From: G963701675 sp963701675
GTDB taxonomy: Bacteria > Planctomycetota > Planctomycetia > Gemmatales > Gemmataceae
Assembly (NCBI GenBank): GCA_963701675.1
Contig: OY969623.1
Span: forward strand, 744,001 to 808,000
Direction of reading: 5' to 3'
Length of the DNA stretch: 64,000 nt
Below the pieces are notes generated by a model, which saw only the letters and a list, made by a program, of their open reading frames with translations, was not told the origin of the DNA and made no database searches. A program made the position numbers and the translations under genes. Positions 8,702 to 19,227 of this stretch are shown in pieces. The stretch's first letter is position 1. Every line of letters begins with the position of its first letter.

Positions 8702-10413
8702 ACGATGTCCTTCGAACCGAAGCGCGTCCGGTTGCGATCCGCCAGGCGACGGTCTTTGGTGCACTGCGGCGGCGGTTGCTCACGAATACGCTGCAGCAAT
8801 CACTCCACAGCTCGCGGCTCCGCGTCATTCTCATCGTGGTGTGCTGTGCGCTGATTTGGGGCGCGATCTACGGCCTCAGCGCGGAGGCATTTTCGTACCT
8901 CAATCGAATCAACGTTCCGCTCACGGGTGGGATCATCGGGGCGGTCTTCGATTTGATGTTCTTGGCGCTCACCGTGCTCCTGCTGTTTTCATGCGGCATC
9001 ATCTTGTACAGCAGCCTGTTTTCGGCGGCGGAAACGTCGTTTCTTCTTTCAACACCCGCACGCGCTGACCAGGTATTCGCGCACAAGTTTCGCGGGGCCG
9101 TGATGTTCAGCAGCTGGGCGTTCTTGCTCTTGAGCAGCCCGATGCTGGTCGCCTACGGCATCGCGTACGGCGTTCCCTGGTACTACTACGGCTTGTTGTT
9201 CTTGTATTTTGTTGGTTTTGTTTTGCTTCCCGGGTCACTGGGCGCTCTTTTTTGCCTATTGATTGTCAATTTCCTTCCGCGGCATCGCCGACACGTGCTC
9301 GTCGTGTCCGGACTGGCCGTCGTCGCCGTCTCGGCGATTTGGGTGTACCAGCTGCGGCCAAACAACTGGCACGAAGCCGTGCAGCGTGATTACGTGCAGC
9401 GGGTGCTAGGACAACTCGCGTCGCTACAGGGGCCACTATCGCCCAACCACTGGCTGTCGCGCGGACTTCAAGCGGCCGCGCGCGGTGACAAAGAGCGTGC
9501 GTTCTATTACCTCACGCTTATCTGGGGGAATGGGCTGTTCCTCTATCTTGTCATCACCTGGACGGCGTCGCGGCTTTATCGCCGCGGTTACGACCGCCTG
9601 GCGGCGGGAGGATCGATGCGGCGGCGATACGGCGGCGCCTGGCTCGATCGGGTATTGGCCGCCTTGTTGGGATGGTTCAGTCCGCAAACCCGGTTACTGA
9701 TCATCAAGGATTTCCGGACCTTCCGGCGCGACCCTGCCCAGTGGGCACAGGTGCTGATTTTTACCGGCCTTATGGTCCTGTACTTCGCGAACATGCGGCG
9801 ATTTTTTCAGGAAGAACTTGGCCGCTCATTTCAAAACGCCATCAGCCTGATGAATCTAACGGCGACGGGCTTGCTGCTTTGTGCTTACACCGGCCGCTTC
9901 ATTTATCCGCTCTTAAGCCTGGAAGGTAGAAAGTTCTGGATACTCGGCCTTTTGCCAATGCGGCGCGAACGACTGTTGTGGGGCAAGTTCGCATTTGCCA
10001 GCACCTGGGCGCTGCTTATCGCGGAGTTTTTGGTGATCTTCAGCGATCTGATGCTGGGAGTCCCCGCACTCATCGTTGCCGTACATGCATTCACCGTAGC
10101 AACCCTGGCACTGGGCTTAAGCGGATTGAGCGTCGGATTGGGCGCCTCGATGCCGAACTTTCGTGAAACCGATCCGTCCAAGATTGCCGTCGGCTTCGGC
10201 GGCACCCTCAATTTAATTGTCAGCCTTATGTTTTTGCTGGTAACCATCGCACTTATGTCCGTCCCATGGCACCTGCGCATGGCATTCGGCGCCGAATCGG
10301 TTCCATTGGTCTGGCCGGCGCTGGCCACCGGCATCGGGCTTCTAGCCGGAGCGGCGGCGACAGCGTGGGCTCTGAAGAGCGGCGCCCGGGCCCTTAGAAG
10401 AACGGAATTCTAA
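8698..10413 (+). CDS. ABC-2 type permease
   Basis: A 571-residue membrane protein with about 12 hydrophobic segments, overlapping the ATPase gene by 4 bases. The architecture fits a full-length ABC-2 permease built of two six-helix halves: helices from about residue 42 to 245, a soluble stretch with RLLIIKDFRTFRRDPAQWAQ (a coupling-helix-like motif) around 330, then a second set of helices to the C-terminus. Substrate candidates include lipids, polysaccharides or drugs, and the sequence does not choose between them. It is the last gene of the operon and is followed by a strong palindrome. Confidence 0.85.
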   Translation: MNDVLRTEARPVAIRQATVFGALRRRLLTNTLQQSLHSSRLRVILIVVCCALIWGAIYGLSAEAFSYLNRINVPLTGGIIGAVFDLMFLALTVLLLFSCGIILYSSLFSAAETSFLLSTPARADQVFAHKFRGAVMFSSWAFLLLSSPMLVAYGIAYGVPWYYYGLLFLYFVGFVLLPGSLGALFCLLIVNFLPRHRRHVLVVSGLAVVAVSAIWVYQLRPNNWHEAVQRDYVQRVLGQLASLQGPLSPNHWLSRGLQAAARGDKERAFYYLTLIWGNGLFLYLVITWTASRLYRRGYDRLAAGGSMRRRYGGAWLDRVLAALLGWFSPQTRLLIIKDFRTFRRDPAQWAQVLIFTGLMVLYFANMRRFFQEELGRSFQNAISLMNLTATGLLLCAYTGRFIYPLLSLEGRKFWILGLLPMRRERLLWGKFAFASTWALLIAEFLVIFSDLMLGVPALIVAVHAFTVATLALGLSGLSVGLGASMPNFRETDPSKIAVGFGGTLNLIVSLMFLLVTIALMSVPWHLRMAFGAESVPLVWPALATGIGLLAGAAATAWALKSGARALRRTEF

Positions 10414-10447
10414 GGGTGCTTCCCGTTTCTGCGCTGGTGCCGTACTT

Positions 10448-10509
10448 ACCAGCCCGGAGCGCGAGCGGCGGCATTGACGATGCATCCGTCGCTCGCGCTC
10501 CGGGCTGGT
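10448..10509. repeat. Long perfect palindrome after the ABC operon
   Basis: Arms of 20 bp, perfectly complementary: ACCAGCCCGGAGCGCGAGCG (10448-10467) and its reverse complement (10490-10509), with a 22-base loop that contains a smaller GCAT/ATGC stem. No T-run follows on either strand, so it is not a canonical intrinsic terminator. It looks like a dispersed REP/MITE-like element; similar 'agcccggagcgcgagc' palindromes are, to my knowledge, common between planctomycete genes. It may still stop transcription or stabilise the mRNA end. Confidence 0.7.
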
Positions 10510-10907
10510 GAATTCCATTGTTTTTTGCAACTACGGGAATGCAGCCAATCTCTAAGCGCCACACTCCGCGCCGGTATTTCCGTTAAATCAACGAACTTGC
10601 ATATCAAGATTTTTTGACGTAAACCGTTCACTCGGCACACCGCGTGCACTTGTTCGCGGTTCTGCTTTCCCGATAGACCTGTGCCGTTTTCAATGAAAGT
10701 GCTGTGATGACCGATTTGAATACATTGAAGGTCGTATTTTGTCACCCGTATGTCAATACAAAACGTCGAAACCAGCAACAATATGCTTGACGCGAGATGC
10801 CCACTCCAATTAGCATGTTTCTCTGAACCGTAAACCCCCTAATCTTCCGGACACCACCACCCGAAGATTTGCGTAGTTACTGATCGATATTTCCGAAGGA
10901 GCACTCC
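10510..10907. other. Intergenic region before the large surface protein
   Basis: About 400 bases, AT-richer than its surroundings, without a credible ORF on either strand. It should contain the promoter of the surface-protein gene, but I see no convincing -35/-10 pair. The ribosome site AAGGAG lies just before the ATG at 10908. Confidence 0.4.
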
Positions 10908-13900
10908 ATGCCGCAGTTCCCGTCCGTCTCGAAAACAGCCCGACGCTGGAAACGAAGTGTAAACCGAGCCCATCAACTCAAAGCCCGCCGTCTCTTTTTG
11001 GAAACACTTGAAGATCGCTGTACGCCGGCGGGGACCATCACGGGCCTGGTCTATCAGGATTTCAACAGCAATGGGGCGCTCGATACCAACTTGACCATCA
11101 ACAATGAAGGGTTAGGGACGGTCGGCGTGGCGGTGGACAAAGGCGTCGGCGGAACGACAATTACGGCCTACGACGCCGCGAATATCGTGCGGGGCACGGC
11201 GACGGCGACGGCCAACGGCACCTACATATTGAACGCCCTCGGAAGTGGTCCGTATCGTATCGAGTTCACGGGGCTTCCTGCCGGGTACCTTCCCAGCCCC
11301 CACGGTCCGGATTCAGACACCAACGTGCAATTTGTTCCCGACGGCAATTCATCGAACATCGACTTCGCCATCAACAACCCACTCGACTACAGCCCCAACA
11401 ATCCGGACCTTGCCACGAGCCGTTACGTTTTCGGAGATCAAATCAACGGACCCAACAAGGCACCTCACGGTCCTGCGGAGCTTTCCGTACTCGGCCGGAT
11501 CGGAAGACGCCGACACGAGTCCGTTCAACGTGTCGCAGCCACTTACGTACACACTGGAAATCCCGGCGAATCAGATTGGCACCACGTGGGGCCTTGGATT
11601 CAATCGGAACTCCCAGACCCTGTACGCCGCGTCGTTCATGAAACGGCACGCCGGATTCGGTCCGAACGGCACCGGCGCCATTTATCAAACACCGACGACC
11701 GGCAACTCGGCCTCGTTGTTTGCGGATTTGAACGCCATCTTTGGCGCGGGAACGACGGGCACAAACCCACACGACACCAACGATTACTTGACCGATAACT
11801 TCAACGCGACTTGGGAGGCAGTCGGCAAGATCGCGTTCGGCGGCCTGGATGTTTCGGAAGATGGTAAACGCCTGTATGTAATGAACCTGGCGAATCGAAC
11901 CCTGTACGAGATTCCGCTTGACGTGCCGCCGACCATCGCCAACATTCGAACGGTACAAGTGCCTCTAGAAAGTGTGCCGAACTCGACCGGCGGCAAAGAC
12001 GGGAGCGATGTTCGGCCGTTCGCCGTGACGTATTACCGCGGACAACTATACGTCGGTTTGGTGAATTCGGCGGAGAGCACGCAGAACCCTGATGACCTGT
12101 GGGCGTATGTCTATCAAGTCGACCCGACATCGCTCACCTTCGGTGCGGCGCCGATATTCCAGTTCCAGCTCAATTACTCACGGCTGGAAGTTTACCCGGT
12201 GGCCGCCGGGGGCGCATCCGCACTCTGGAATGCATGGGTACCGCAATATACGAACCTGACGACCAACGGCGGCGACGAAGGATTCGTCATTTATCCTCAA
12301 CCCATTCTCAGCGGCATCACGTTCGATGCCTCCGGCAACATGGTCATGGGGATCATGGACCGGTTGGGACATCAAACCGGCAATCTGGCGCCGGAAGATC
12401 CGACTCAGCCGGAGTTCTACCAGTTCGGCATGGCGGGCGGCGATACCTTGCGGGCATTTATCAATACGCCGGGCAATTTCAACTCCGGATGGACGCTTGA
12501 GGACAACGGACGCGGACCCAACGGCGAAGGCGGCGCTCCGCAGGACACGGGCGAAGGCCCCGGTGACGGCGAATACTACTTCCAAGACAACTACCTGGCT
12601 CACACGCACGACGAAGTATCCCTCGGCGGCGTCCTGCAGATTCCCGGTTTCCCGGACGTTGTGGTCACCGTCTATAACGCTCTGCGAAACGCGCAAGCGC
12701 CGCTGCGCGGCGGAGTCCGTTGGTTCAACAACGAAGTCGGGAATAACGACAAGTCGTTCTTACTCTATAGCCAAATTAGCCCGAGCTTCTTCGGCAAGGC
12801 CGCGGGTATTGGTGATCTGGTGGTCCTTCCGGGCCAAGCGCCGATTGAACTCGGCAATCGCATTTGGCGCGACTCCGATGAAGACGGTATTCAAGACCCC
12901 GGCGAGCCGAACCTGCCAAACGTCGTCATCGGCCTGTACGATGCAGCCGGCGTGAACCTGATCGCAACCGCGACGACCGACGCCAACGGGAACTATTACT
13001 TCAGCTCCGCCAGCGGCACGTCGACGCTCAGCGAGCAGTACAACGTTCCGCTTCAATACAACACGAACTACCAACTTCGCATCGATAACACGCAGCCGGC
13101 GTTGGCGACGCTGACGCCGACTATCCCCTTTAACGATCCGAGTCCCAACGGATTCATCCGAGATTCCAACATCGTGCTCGTGGGAAGTGTCGGCATTATT
13201 ACCTTCACCACCGGTGGTCCAGGCAACAACAATCACAATCGCGACGGCGGCTACATCTTCCAAGGCGACCCGATCGACGAAGCCATCCTGTCAGGAGTCG
13301 TCTACTGTGACTGCGACAATAGCGGGGGCTTAACTCCGAGTGACCCACGGGTTCCCGGCGCGACCATCACGCTGACCGGACTCGGCACCGATGGCGAGAT
13401 CATCAATCAGGTCCAGTTAACCGGTCCTAACGGCGAATACAGCTTCAGCGATTTGCCCGACGGCACCTACACGATTCGTGAAACGCAGCCCGCCGGCAAG
13501 CTCGACGGTCCGGAAAGCCTCGGCACGGTCAACGGCGTTCCCTCAGGAACCGTCGGCCAAGATGTCTTCTCGAACATTGTCGTCCCAGAAGATGCCGTGG
13601 GTATTAACTTCAACTTTGGCGAGTACGAACCTGTATGTCTCTCCGGCATCGTGTACGTCGACAGCAACAACAACGGCGTCGTCGATCCCGGTGAAATTCG
13701 AATCCCCGGGGTCGTCATGACACTGAGCGGGACCGACAACTTGGGCGATCCGGTCTTCATCCAGACGACGACCGACGCCAACGGCGTGTATCAGTTCTGC
13801 AATCTCCGATTCGGCACCTACACGATCACCGAGACGCAACCGCCGGACTTCATTCAAGGAATCGTGTCCGTCGGCTCATTGGGCGGCACGGCAGGGCAGG

Positions 13901-15333
13901 ACACGGTCGGCGGCATCGTTATCAACCGCTGCTTGAACGGCACCGGATACAACTTCGGCGAGCGCGGCATCGACCCCTCCAAGGGCATCTTCCTGTCGTC
14001 GTCCAATATCGACGACGTCATGGGAAATCCGCCGCCGCCGCTCTGGTCGTTGTGGCAGCCCCTTGGCCTAGGCTACGCGGTCAGCGGCCGAGAACCGGGC
14101 GCGCCGACGGTACAAATCGCGGATGCGGCCGATGCGTCGTCGATTATCAGTTTCCTCGCTTATTCCGGAACCTTCACCGGTGGCGTTCGCGTGGCGACGG
14201 GTGACGTTAACCGTGACGGCATCTCGGACATCATTACCGTTCCGGGAGCCGGTGGCGGCCCGCACGTCAAAGTGTTCGATGGTGCCACGGGCCTCGAACT
14301 GTACAGTTTCCTCGCATATGCCGGGAACCTGTCCAGCGGCTTGTACGTCGCATCGGGCGACCTGAACAACGACGGCTTTGCCGACATCATCACGGCCCCA
14401 GGCGCCGGCGCAGGTCCGGAAGTCAAGGTCTTCAGCGGTCGAAACCCGGCGAACGTCATTACGAGTTTCTTCGCCTTCAACGGCGGATTCAATGGCGGCG
14501 TGAAGTTGGCGGTCGGCGACATTAACGGCGACTTCTTCCCGGATCTCGTCACCGGGGCCGCGGCCGGCAACCCGCACGTCAAAGTCTTCGACGGACAGGA
14601 CATTGCTCAGGGCACCTTCAATCCGGGGAATCCCGATGCCAGTGCCTTGGCGTCGTTCTTCCCGTATGCCTTGCAATTCAATGTCGGATCGAACATAGCC
14701 GTCGGCGATGTCGACGGCGACGACTTCGCCGACTTGATTACCGGCGCCAGCATCGGTAATCCGCACGTGAAGATTTACGACGGCGAAGCCATCGCCACGG
14801 GCAACTTCAACGTTAATCCTGAAGCGAACCTGATCACGCAGTGGTTCGCCTACGGTATGAACTTCAACGTCGGCGCCAACGTCGCATCGGCCGATGTGAA
14901 CAACGACGGTTTCGCCGACATCGTCACCGGCGCGTCCAGCGGTAACCCGCACGTCAAGGTTGTGACCGGCGCCGATATCGCCAACGGACTCTTCAATCCG
15001 GCCAATCCGGATGCGAGTCTCCTATCGCAGTACTTCCCGTTCGGCATGGGGTCCAACGCAGGTGTAAACGTTGCTGCCGGACGCAGCAACCTCTTGGGCA
15101 TTATCATCCGCGCTACCAATTCGGGTGACGGGTCGAGGTCGGCGGGGCAGGGGAGTTCGACGGAAGTCGACCTGAACGGCGACAACATGGCGCCGGCCCC
15201 AGGTGTCACAATTGGCTCCGCACGGACCACGACAGTGACGGCCGGGATGGCGGCGAAGCCAAGCTCCAAGAAGATCGGAATCGCTTCGTTCCTCGCCAGC
15301 GCCGTGGATGAGGATACCGTATCTGGCGGCTAG
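10908..15333 (+). CDS. Large surface protein: LEPR-XLL, SdrD-B repeats, FG-GAP repeats (frameshifted)
   Basis: Frame one runs to about 11465, then the +1 frame continues to 15333. Dropping one base around 11463-11466 joins ...INGPNKA with TVLRSFPYSAGSEDADTS into a single 1474-residue protein. Residues 29-42 (LFLETLEDRCTPAG) match the LEPR-XLL motif found at the N-terminus of planctomycete cell-surface proteins. SdrD-B/Cna-B-type units start near residues 43 (GTITGLVYQDFNSNGALD), 645, 793 and 909. A central 400-residue region is probably a beta-propeller. Five FG-GAP/VCBS-like repeats with Ca-binding DxNxDG motifs lie at about 1080-1400. Such proteins are exported and likely act in adhesion or the cell coat. 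AAGGAG precedes the ATG. Confidence 0.85.
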
Positions 15334-15348
15334 AAAATTGCACGATAC

Positions 15349-15394
15349 ACACGTGCTATCCGAAGTAAGCATCGCTAATTCGGATAGCGCGTGT
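15349..15394. terminator. Stem-loop after the large surface-protein gene
   Basis: Arms ACACGTGCTATCCGAA (15349-15364) and TTCGGATAGCGCGTGT (15379-15394) pair over 16 bp with one G-U-type mismatch around a 14-base loop, starting 16 bases after the stop codon. The long stem fits a transcript end, but there is no U tract, so a factor-dependent end or a dispersed palindrome is also possible. Confidence 0.4.
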
Positions 15395-15688
15395 ACTTCG
15401 AGACGGCGCCTGCTTCTGTCTAATTGAGGGTTTTCCTCGGATTTCTTGCTTTTGCCCATCCTGGTGTGGGCGTTTTCGTTTTCTCTCACTTCTCCCATAC
15501 AGTCCACTTCCCTTATGTCCTCCATAGGACCGACTCGCGTGGATTCTTTTCAGTTTCACGTTCGTTGCAACCGAAATATTCAGCTAAATAGACACTCGGC
15601 GCAAGCTGGGTGAATGGGTTTCGTCCGCGAGTCAGGATGACGAATGGAATAGGTATGGCGTAAGCCTTCCCACATCACGGAGGAAGAA
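15395..15688. other. Intergenic region before the BBP7-like gene
   Basis: About 290 bases with only spurious ORFs. A GGAGGAAG ribosome site just upstream of 15689 sets the next start. No clear promoter hexamers are visible. Confidence 0.4.
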
Positions 15689-17116
15689 ATGGACAGGCGT
15701 TTTATCGGAGGCGTGCTCGCGCTGTTGACGGTTAGTGGCGCGGCCGTAGGTCAAAGCCCCCGGGGAGTCGAGTGGAAAACGCAACGCGGCGACTCCCACC
15801 GGGTCATCACCGCCGATTTTGGCGCGTCGACACCGAAGTCCCCCGCCATCGTGGGGATGACGGAATTGCAAGACCAACCCGGCGCGGCCAAGGCCAGCGA
15901 TCAGCCGGCTGCGAAGTCCGCTGAAGGAGTGAAGCCGGGCGACACCGGGAAGCCCGTCGTGACCTCGAAGGACGGCTCGTGCTGCGGCACCGACAACTGC
16001 CAACCGTGCGTGCCGTGCACGCCGTGCTGTGATCCGGGGTGCGGTCCAGAAGGGAAGTATTGGGTGCAGGCCGACTATCTCTTGTGGTGGCTGAAGAGCG
16101 CCCCGATTCCGCCACTGATCACCACGAGCCCCGTAGGTACGCCGCGGCCGCAGGCCGGTGTGCTGGGACAGCCAGGCACCATCATTCTATTCCCGGGTGA
16201 TAGCGAGGAAGAGAATCCGCGATCCGGCGGTTATCTCACCGTGGGTGGGTGGCTGAATGATTGCCGCACGTTCGGCCTCGAAGCTTACATCTTCTATCTC
16301 GAAGATGACGGCCGCAGCTTTCAAATAGCGTCTGACGGGTCGACTATTCTGGCTCGTCCGTTCTTCAACACGCAGACGAACCAGCAAGACGCGCAGTTGG
16401 ATGCGTTCCCGGGTCTTTTGTCGGGATCCAAATCCGTGTCCGCTACGACGACTAACTTCCTCGGCGCCGGCATCAACGCGATTCACAACGTCTGCTGCGA
16501 CTGCTGCTACCGATTCGACCTAGTCTACGGTTACCGTTATCTCCGCCTTGAAGAAGAACTAACCGTTTTCGAAACTCTGGTCAGCATCGATCCGCAAGGC
16601 TTGGTGCCGCCGGGAACCACTTTTGCTCTCACCGACCGATTTGAAACTCAGAACGACTTCCACGGCGGCGTGATCGGCGCGTCGGCGGAATTCTGGGTCA
16701 ACAACCTGTCGGTTCGCCTGCTCGGAAACGTCGCACTAGGTGTGACCCGACAGCGCGTGCAGATCAATGGCAGTACCGTCATCACGGTCCCGGGCACCCC
16801 GTCGGAGGAATTCGTCGGCGGCCTGCTTGCACTGCCGACCAACATCGGATCGTACTCCCGTAACGAGTTCGCCGTCGTCCCGGAAGTCGGGCTGAGAATC
16901 GGCTATCAAGTGACATGCAACATTCGCGCTACGGTCGGTTACAACCTCATCTACTGGAGCGACGTGGTTCGCCCTGGCGACCAGATCGATTTGGTGATCA
17001 ATCCGACGCAGCTTCCGCCCGGCACGCTTGAGGGCGCGGCTCGGCCGGCGTTCAACTTCAACTCATCGGACTTCTGGGCGCAAGGCGTGAGCTTTGGCTT
17101 GGAACTGCGATTCTAA
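15689..17116 (+). CDS. BBP7-family outer membrane beta-barrel protein
   Basis: A 475-residue protein. The signal peptide (MDRRFIGGVLALLTVSGAAV, cleavage near GQS) is followed by a low-complexity linker and a striking Cys-rich segment at about residues 98-120 (CCGTDNC...CCDPGCGPE). Next comes KYWVQADYLLWWLKSAP, the opening of planctomycete BBP7-type barrels. The C-terminal two-thirds consist of alternating amphipathic strands and the protein ends in Phe, typical of outer-membrane barrels. The family is thought to form pores or structural proteins of the planctomycete outer membrane. GGAGGAAG lies directly before the ATG, and a strong terminator follows. Confidence 0.85.
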   Translation: MDRRFIGGVLALLTVSGAAVGQSPRGVEWKTQRGDSHRVITADFGASTPKSPAIVGMTELQDQPGAAKASDQPAAKSAEGVKPGDTGKPVVTSKDGSCCGTDNCQPCVPCTPCCDPGCGPEGKYWVQADYLLWWLKSAPIPPLITTSPVGTPRPQAGVLGQPGTIILFPGDSEEENPRSGGYLTVGGWLNDCRTFGLEAYIFYLEDDGRSFQIASDGSTILARPFFNTQTNQQDAQLDAFPGLLSGSKSVSATTTNFLGAGINAIHNVCCDCCYRFDLVYGYRYLRLEEELTVFETLVSIDPQGLVPPGTTFALTDRFETQNDFHGGVIGASAEFWVNNLSVRLLGNVALGVTRQRVQINGSTVITVPGTPSEEFVGGLLALPTNIGSYSRNEFAVVPEVGLRIGYQVTCNIRATVGYNLIYWSDVVRPGDQIDLVINPTQLPPGTLEGAARPAFNFNSSDFWAQGVSFGLELRF

Positions 17117-17143
17117 GACGTGTTTGCTATGGTTTAGAACAAG

Positions 17144-17174
17144 AGGTCCACGGGCACTCGCCCGTGGACCTTTT
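17144..17174. terminator. Rho-independent terminator between convergent genes
   Basis: Perfect 12-bp stem AGGTCCACGGGC (17144-17155) / GCCCGTGGACCT (17160-17171) with a 4-base loop and a TTTT tail on the plus strand. It ends the BBP7 transcript. It sits just past the 3' end of the minus-strand S53 gene and could serve it less efficiently (A-rich but short on that side). Confidence 0.85.
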
Positions 17175-17177
17175 CGT

Positions 17178-19046
17178 TTACTTGCAGCGCGGCTGCGTCA
17201 GCCACGGAATTCCGAGGAAGGGCCGCTTCCCACGTGCGGTTTGGATAAGGTGGGCGCCAGCGAATCCGCCTAACACCGCAGCCAACGCGACCATCGCAGA
17301 CGACAAGCGGACTGAGAGGCCTTCGTCGTCTTGCACCGGAGTAGGCGATTCCAACAGGCGGCCTGGCGCACCGCGGTCGGTGTTCGACTCCATCGCACCA
17401 TTAGCTGGCACGACTTCGGGCGTCGACGTTGGGGATGCGTCCGGCGTTTCGATTTTTCGTTTGTGTTGCGGCGTTGTATCCGGTGTGTCGGACTCTTCGA
17501 TCTTCTCCATCCAATACGGTGCTTCCTCGCCGCCCGCTGTCTTGTAGCCTTGTGTCGCACGATGGGTTCGCGCGGACGTTGATGCGGTTAGCTCCACAGG
17601 GATTTGGGGCGCAGCCGGTGTCCGACGAGGGGTTTCCCTTTGAGTGTCGAAGGTTGGTGTCTCTAGGCGGCGACTGATCGCACTGACGAGGGCTTGAAGG
17701 AATGCGAGGTTTCCGTTTGTGGCCGCACGTGCTCGCGGCTTGTCGCCATCGACGCTTCCCGGTTTGGTTTCCGTCTGCTGCGTCGGCCCAACCGACGGAA
17801 GGATGCCGCCGTTCGCGCCGACATTGACGAGGCCCTGCACGACAAATTGAGAATTCGGACTGCCGCGGCCGGTGACCAGGTCGTAGCCCGGACCCGCCCG
17901 GTGGTTGTCCAGGCCCGATACGCCTTGCGATACGTCGAGGAACGCGCTATTGGGCAGTTTATAGATTGCGGGAAGTGTCTGCGTTCGGCCGTCGAGTGAC
18001 GACAATCCCGCGAGTGCCCGACCCTGGTTCACGATCGCTAACAAACCGGCCCACTGCGGCGCACCGGCGCTGGTGCCGCCCAATTCAAACCACCCGGTCT
18101 GACCGTCGATGGGGACGGTGTTATAGACGGCCACGCCGTAGACCATGCTTGCGTTGTAGGACACGTCGGGCGTCGTCCGGAAGACACCAGCCGGGTTCAC
18201 TCCTTTCTGGTACGACGGCTTCCGCACGAATTGGCTCACACCGCCGTCGCTGCCGTACCAGCCGAACTCATCCGTCCGCGAACCATTGGCATCGAGTCGT
18301 AAGCTGGTGCCGCCGACCGAGACCACATTCGGCGACGCGGACGGATAATTCGTAATACCGCCGCTGTCACCCGATGCGGCGACGAAGGTGACACCTGTGT
18401 GGCCGGCCGGCGTCGTGAAGTAACTATCGTACAACGTTTCGCCGAAGAACTCGTAGGCGCCCCAACTCATGGAAACCACGGATACGCCGGGTTGTTTTCG
18501 GGCGTAATCGACGGCCGCGAACATGTCGTCGAAACTGGCGGAATACGCCTCGACGAGCAATAGATCGGCCTTCGGTGCGATGGCGTGTGCCCACTGAACG
18601 TCGAGCGCTGTTTCCAATGCCCAGCCCGGATCGGTTGCCGGCAGGCGCCCGTTTTTCGTCTGGCTTACACGCTCCAGCTTCGCGTCGGGGAGGCCAAACG
18701 TCTTACTGAAGACGTTCAGATCGCTTTCAATTCTTGGATTGCTGTAGGCGACCACGATCGCAATCGTTTGACCGGCGCCGTCGCCGACCACCGTTTCATT
18801 GTTGAATGCGATTTCGTCGAACCCGTAGGCATCTCGGATTTGCTCCGGTGTGTAACCGACCGGCGTCGAGTTGTGGATCGCGGTCGGACCGAAGTGCCAC
18901 GCGGGTTTCGCAAGGATGTTCTGGCCCAGTGACGCGGAAAGTAGCGTCCGCGTTTCTAGATGTTCAACCTTTAGCGAGGTGCGTCTCGATGGCCTGCGCA
19001 GGACCGAGGCGCGACGTGCCGATGGGATAATGCGAAACATGTGCAT
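17178..19046 (-). CDS. S53 (sedolisin/kumamolisin-type) peptidase with LEPR-XLL motif
   Basis: A 622-residue serine-carboxyl peptidase. The N-terminus has a basic stretch and the LEPR-XLL-like motif VEHLETRTLLSA (about 27-38). The catalytic set is visible: Glu145 and Asp149 in GWALETALDV, Asp227 in SGDSGG (oxyanion) and Ser326 in GGTSAGAP. A C-terminal calcium-site-like segment (GPGYDLVTGRGSPN) follows near residue 400. After about 170 residues of low-complexity linker comes a transmembrane helix (MVALAAVLGGFAGAHLI) with a basic tail. The classical prodomain of about 190 residues is missing; only about 60 residues precede the catalytic domain. It is probably a surface- or membrane-tethered protease. 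Met3 (MFRII) is an alternative start. Confidence 0.9.
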   Translation of the reverse strand: MHMFRIIPSARRASVLRRPSRRTSLKVEHLETRTLLSASLGQNILAKPAWHFGPTAIHNSTPVGYTPEQIRDAYGFDEIAFNNETVVGDGAGQTIAIVVAYSNPRIESDLNVFSKTFGLPDAKLERVSQTKNGRLPATDPGWALETALDVQWAHAIAPKADLLLVEAYSASFDDMFAAVDYARKQPGVSVVSMSWGAYEFFGETLYDSYFTTPAGHTGVTFVAASGDSGGITNYPSASPNVVSVGGTSLRLDANGSRTDEFGWYGSDGGVSQFVRKPSYQKGVNPAGVFRTTPDVSYNASMVYGVAVYNTVPIDGQTGWFELGGTSAGAPQWAGLLAIVNQGRALAGLSSLDGRTQTLPAIYKLPNSAFLDVSQGVSGLDNHRAGPGYDLVTGRGSPNSQFVVQGLVNVGANGGILPSVGPTQQTETKPGSVDGDKPRARAATNGNLAFLQALVSAISRRLETPTFDTQRETPRRTPAAPQIPVELTASTSARTHRATQGYKTAGGEEAPYWMEKIEESDTPDTTPQHKRKIETPDASPTSTPEVVPANGAMESNTDRGAPGRLLESPTPVQDDEGLSVRLSSAMVALAAVLGGFAGAHLIQTARGKRPFLGIPWLTQPRCK

Positions 19047-19227
19047 CCCCTCCGGGCGAACACCGATTGGTCGAGGAGCATTCGACGTGTGATGTGCTCG
19101 ACGTGCTGACTTGGAATGCTCCGTAACGCCCGATGCTAATCGGAGCCAGGGTCAATTGCAAGGATTTTTCTGGAGTGAAATCAGCCCGTCGGCAGGCATC
19201 CATTCGGTCAGCCGTTGTGTCCGTCCA
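19047..19227. other. Upstream region of the S53 gene
   Basis: First part of a 612-base gap between divergent genes (S53 on minus, PEP-CTERM on plus). It should hold the S53 promoter on the minus strand. I see no coding potential or recognisable RNA. Confidence 0.35.

Noticed and set aside
10342..10530. Short minus-strand ORF across the palindrome after the ABC operon
   Set aside because: It is made mostly of palindrome sequence and the antisense of the permease end; typical false call over such repeats.
10614..10640. TTGACG as a -35 box for the large surface protein
   Set aside because: No acceptable -10 at 16-19 bases and nearly 300 bases from the start codon.
14068..14952. A 294-codon minus-strand ORF opposite the FG-GAP repeats
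   Set aside because: Arises from the repetitive, stop-poor complement of DxNxDG repeats.
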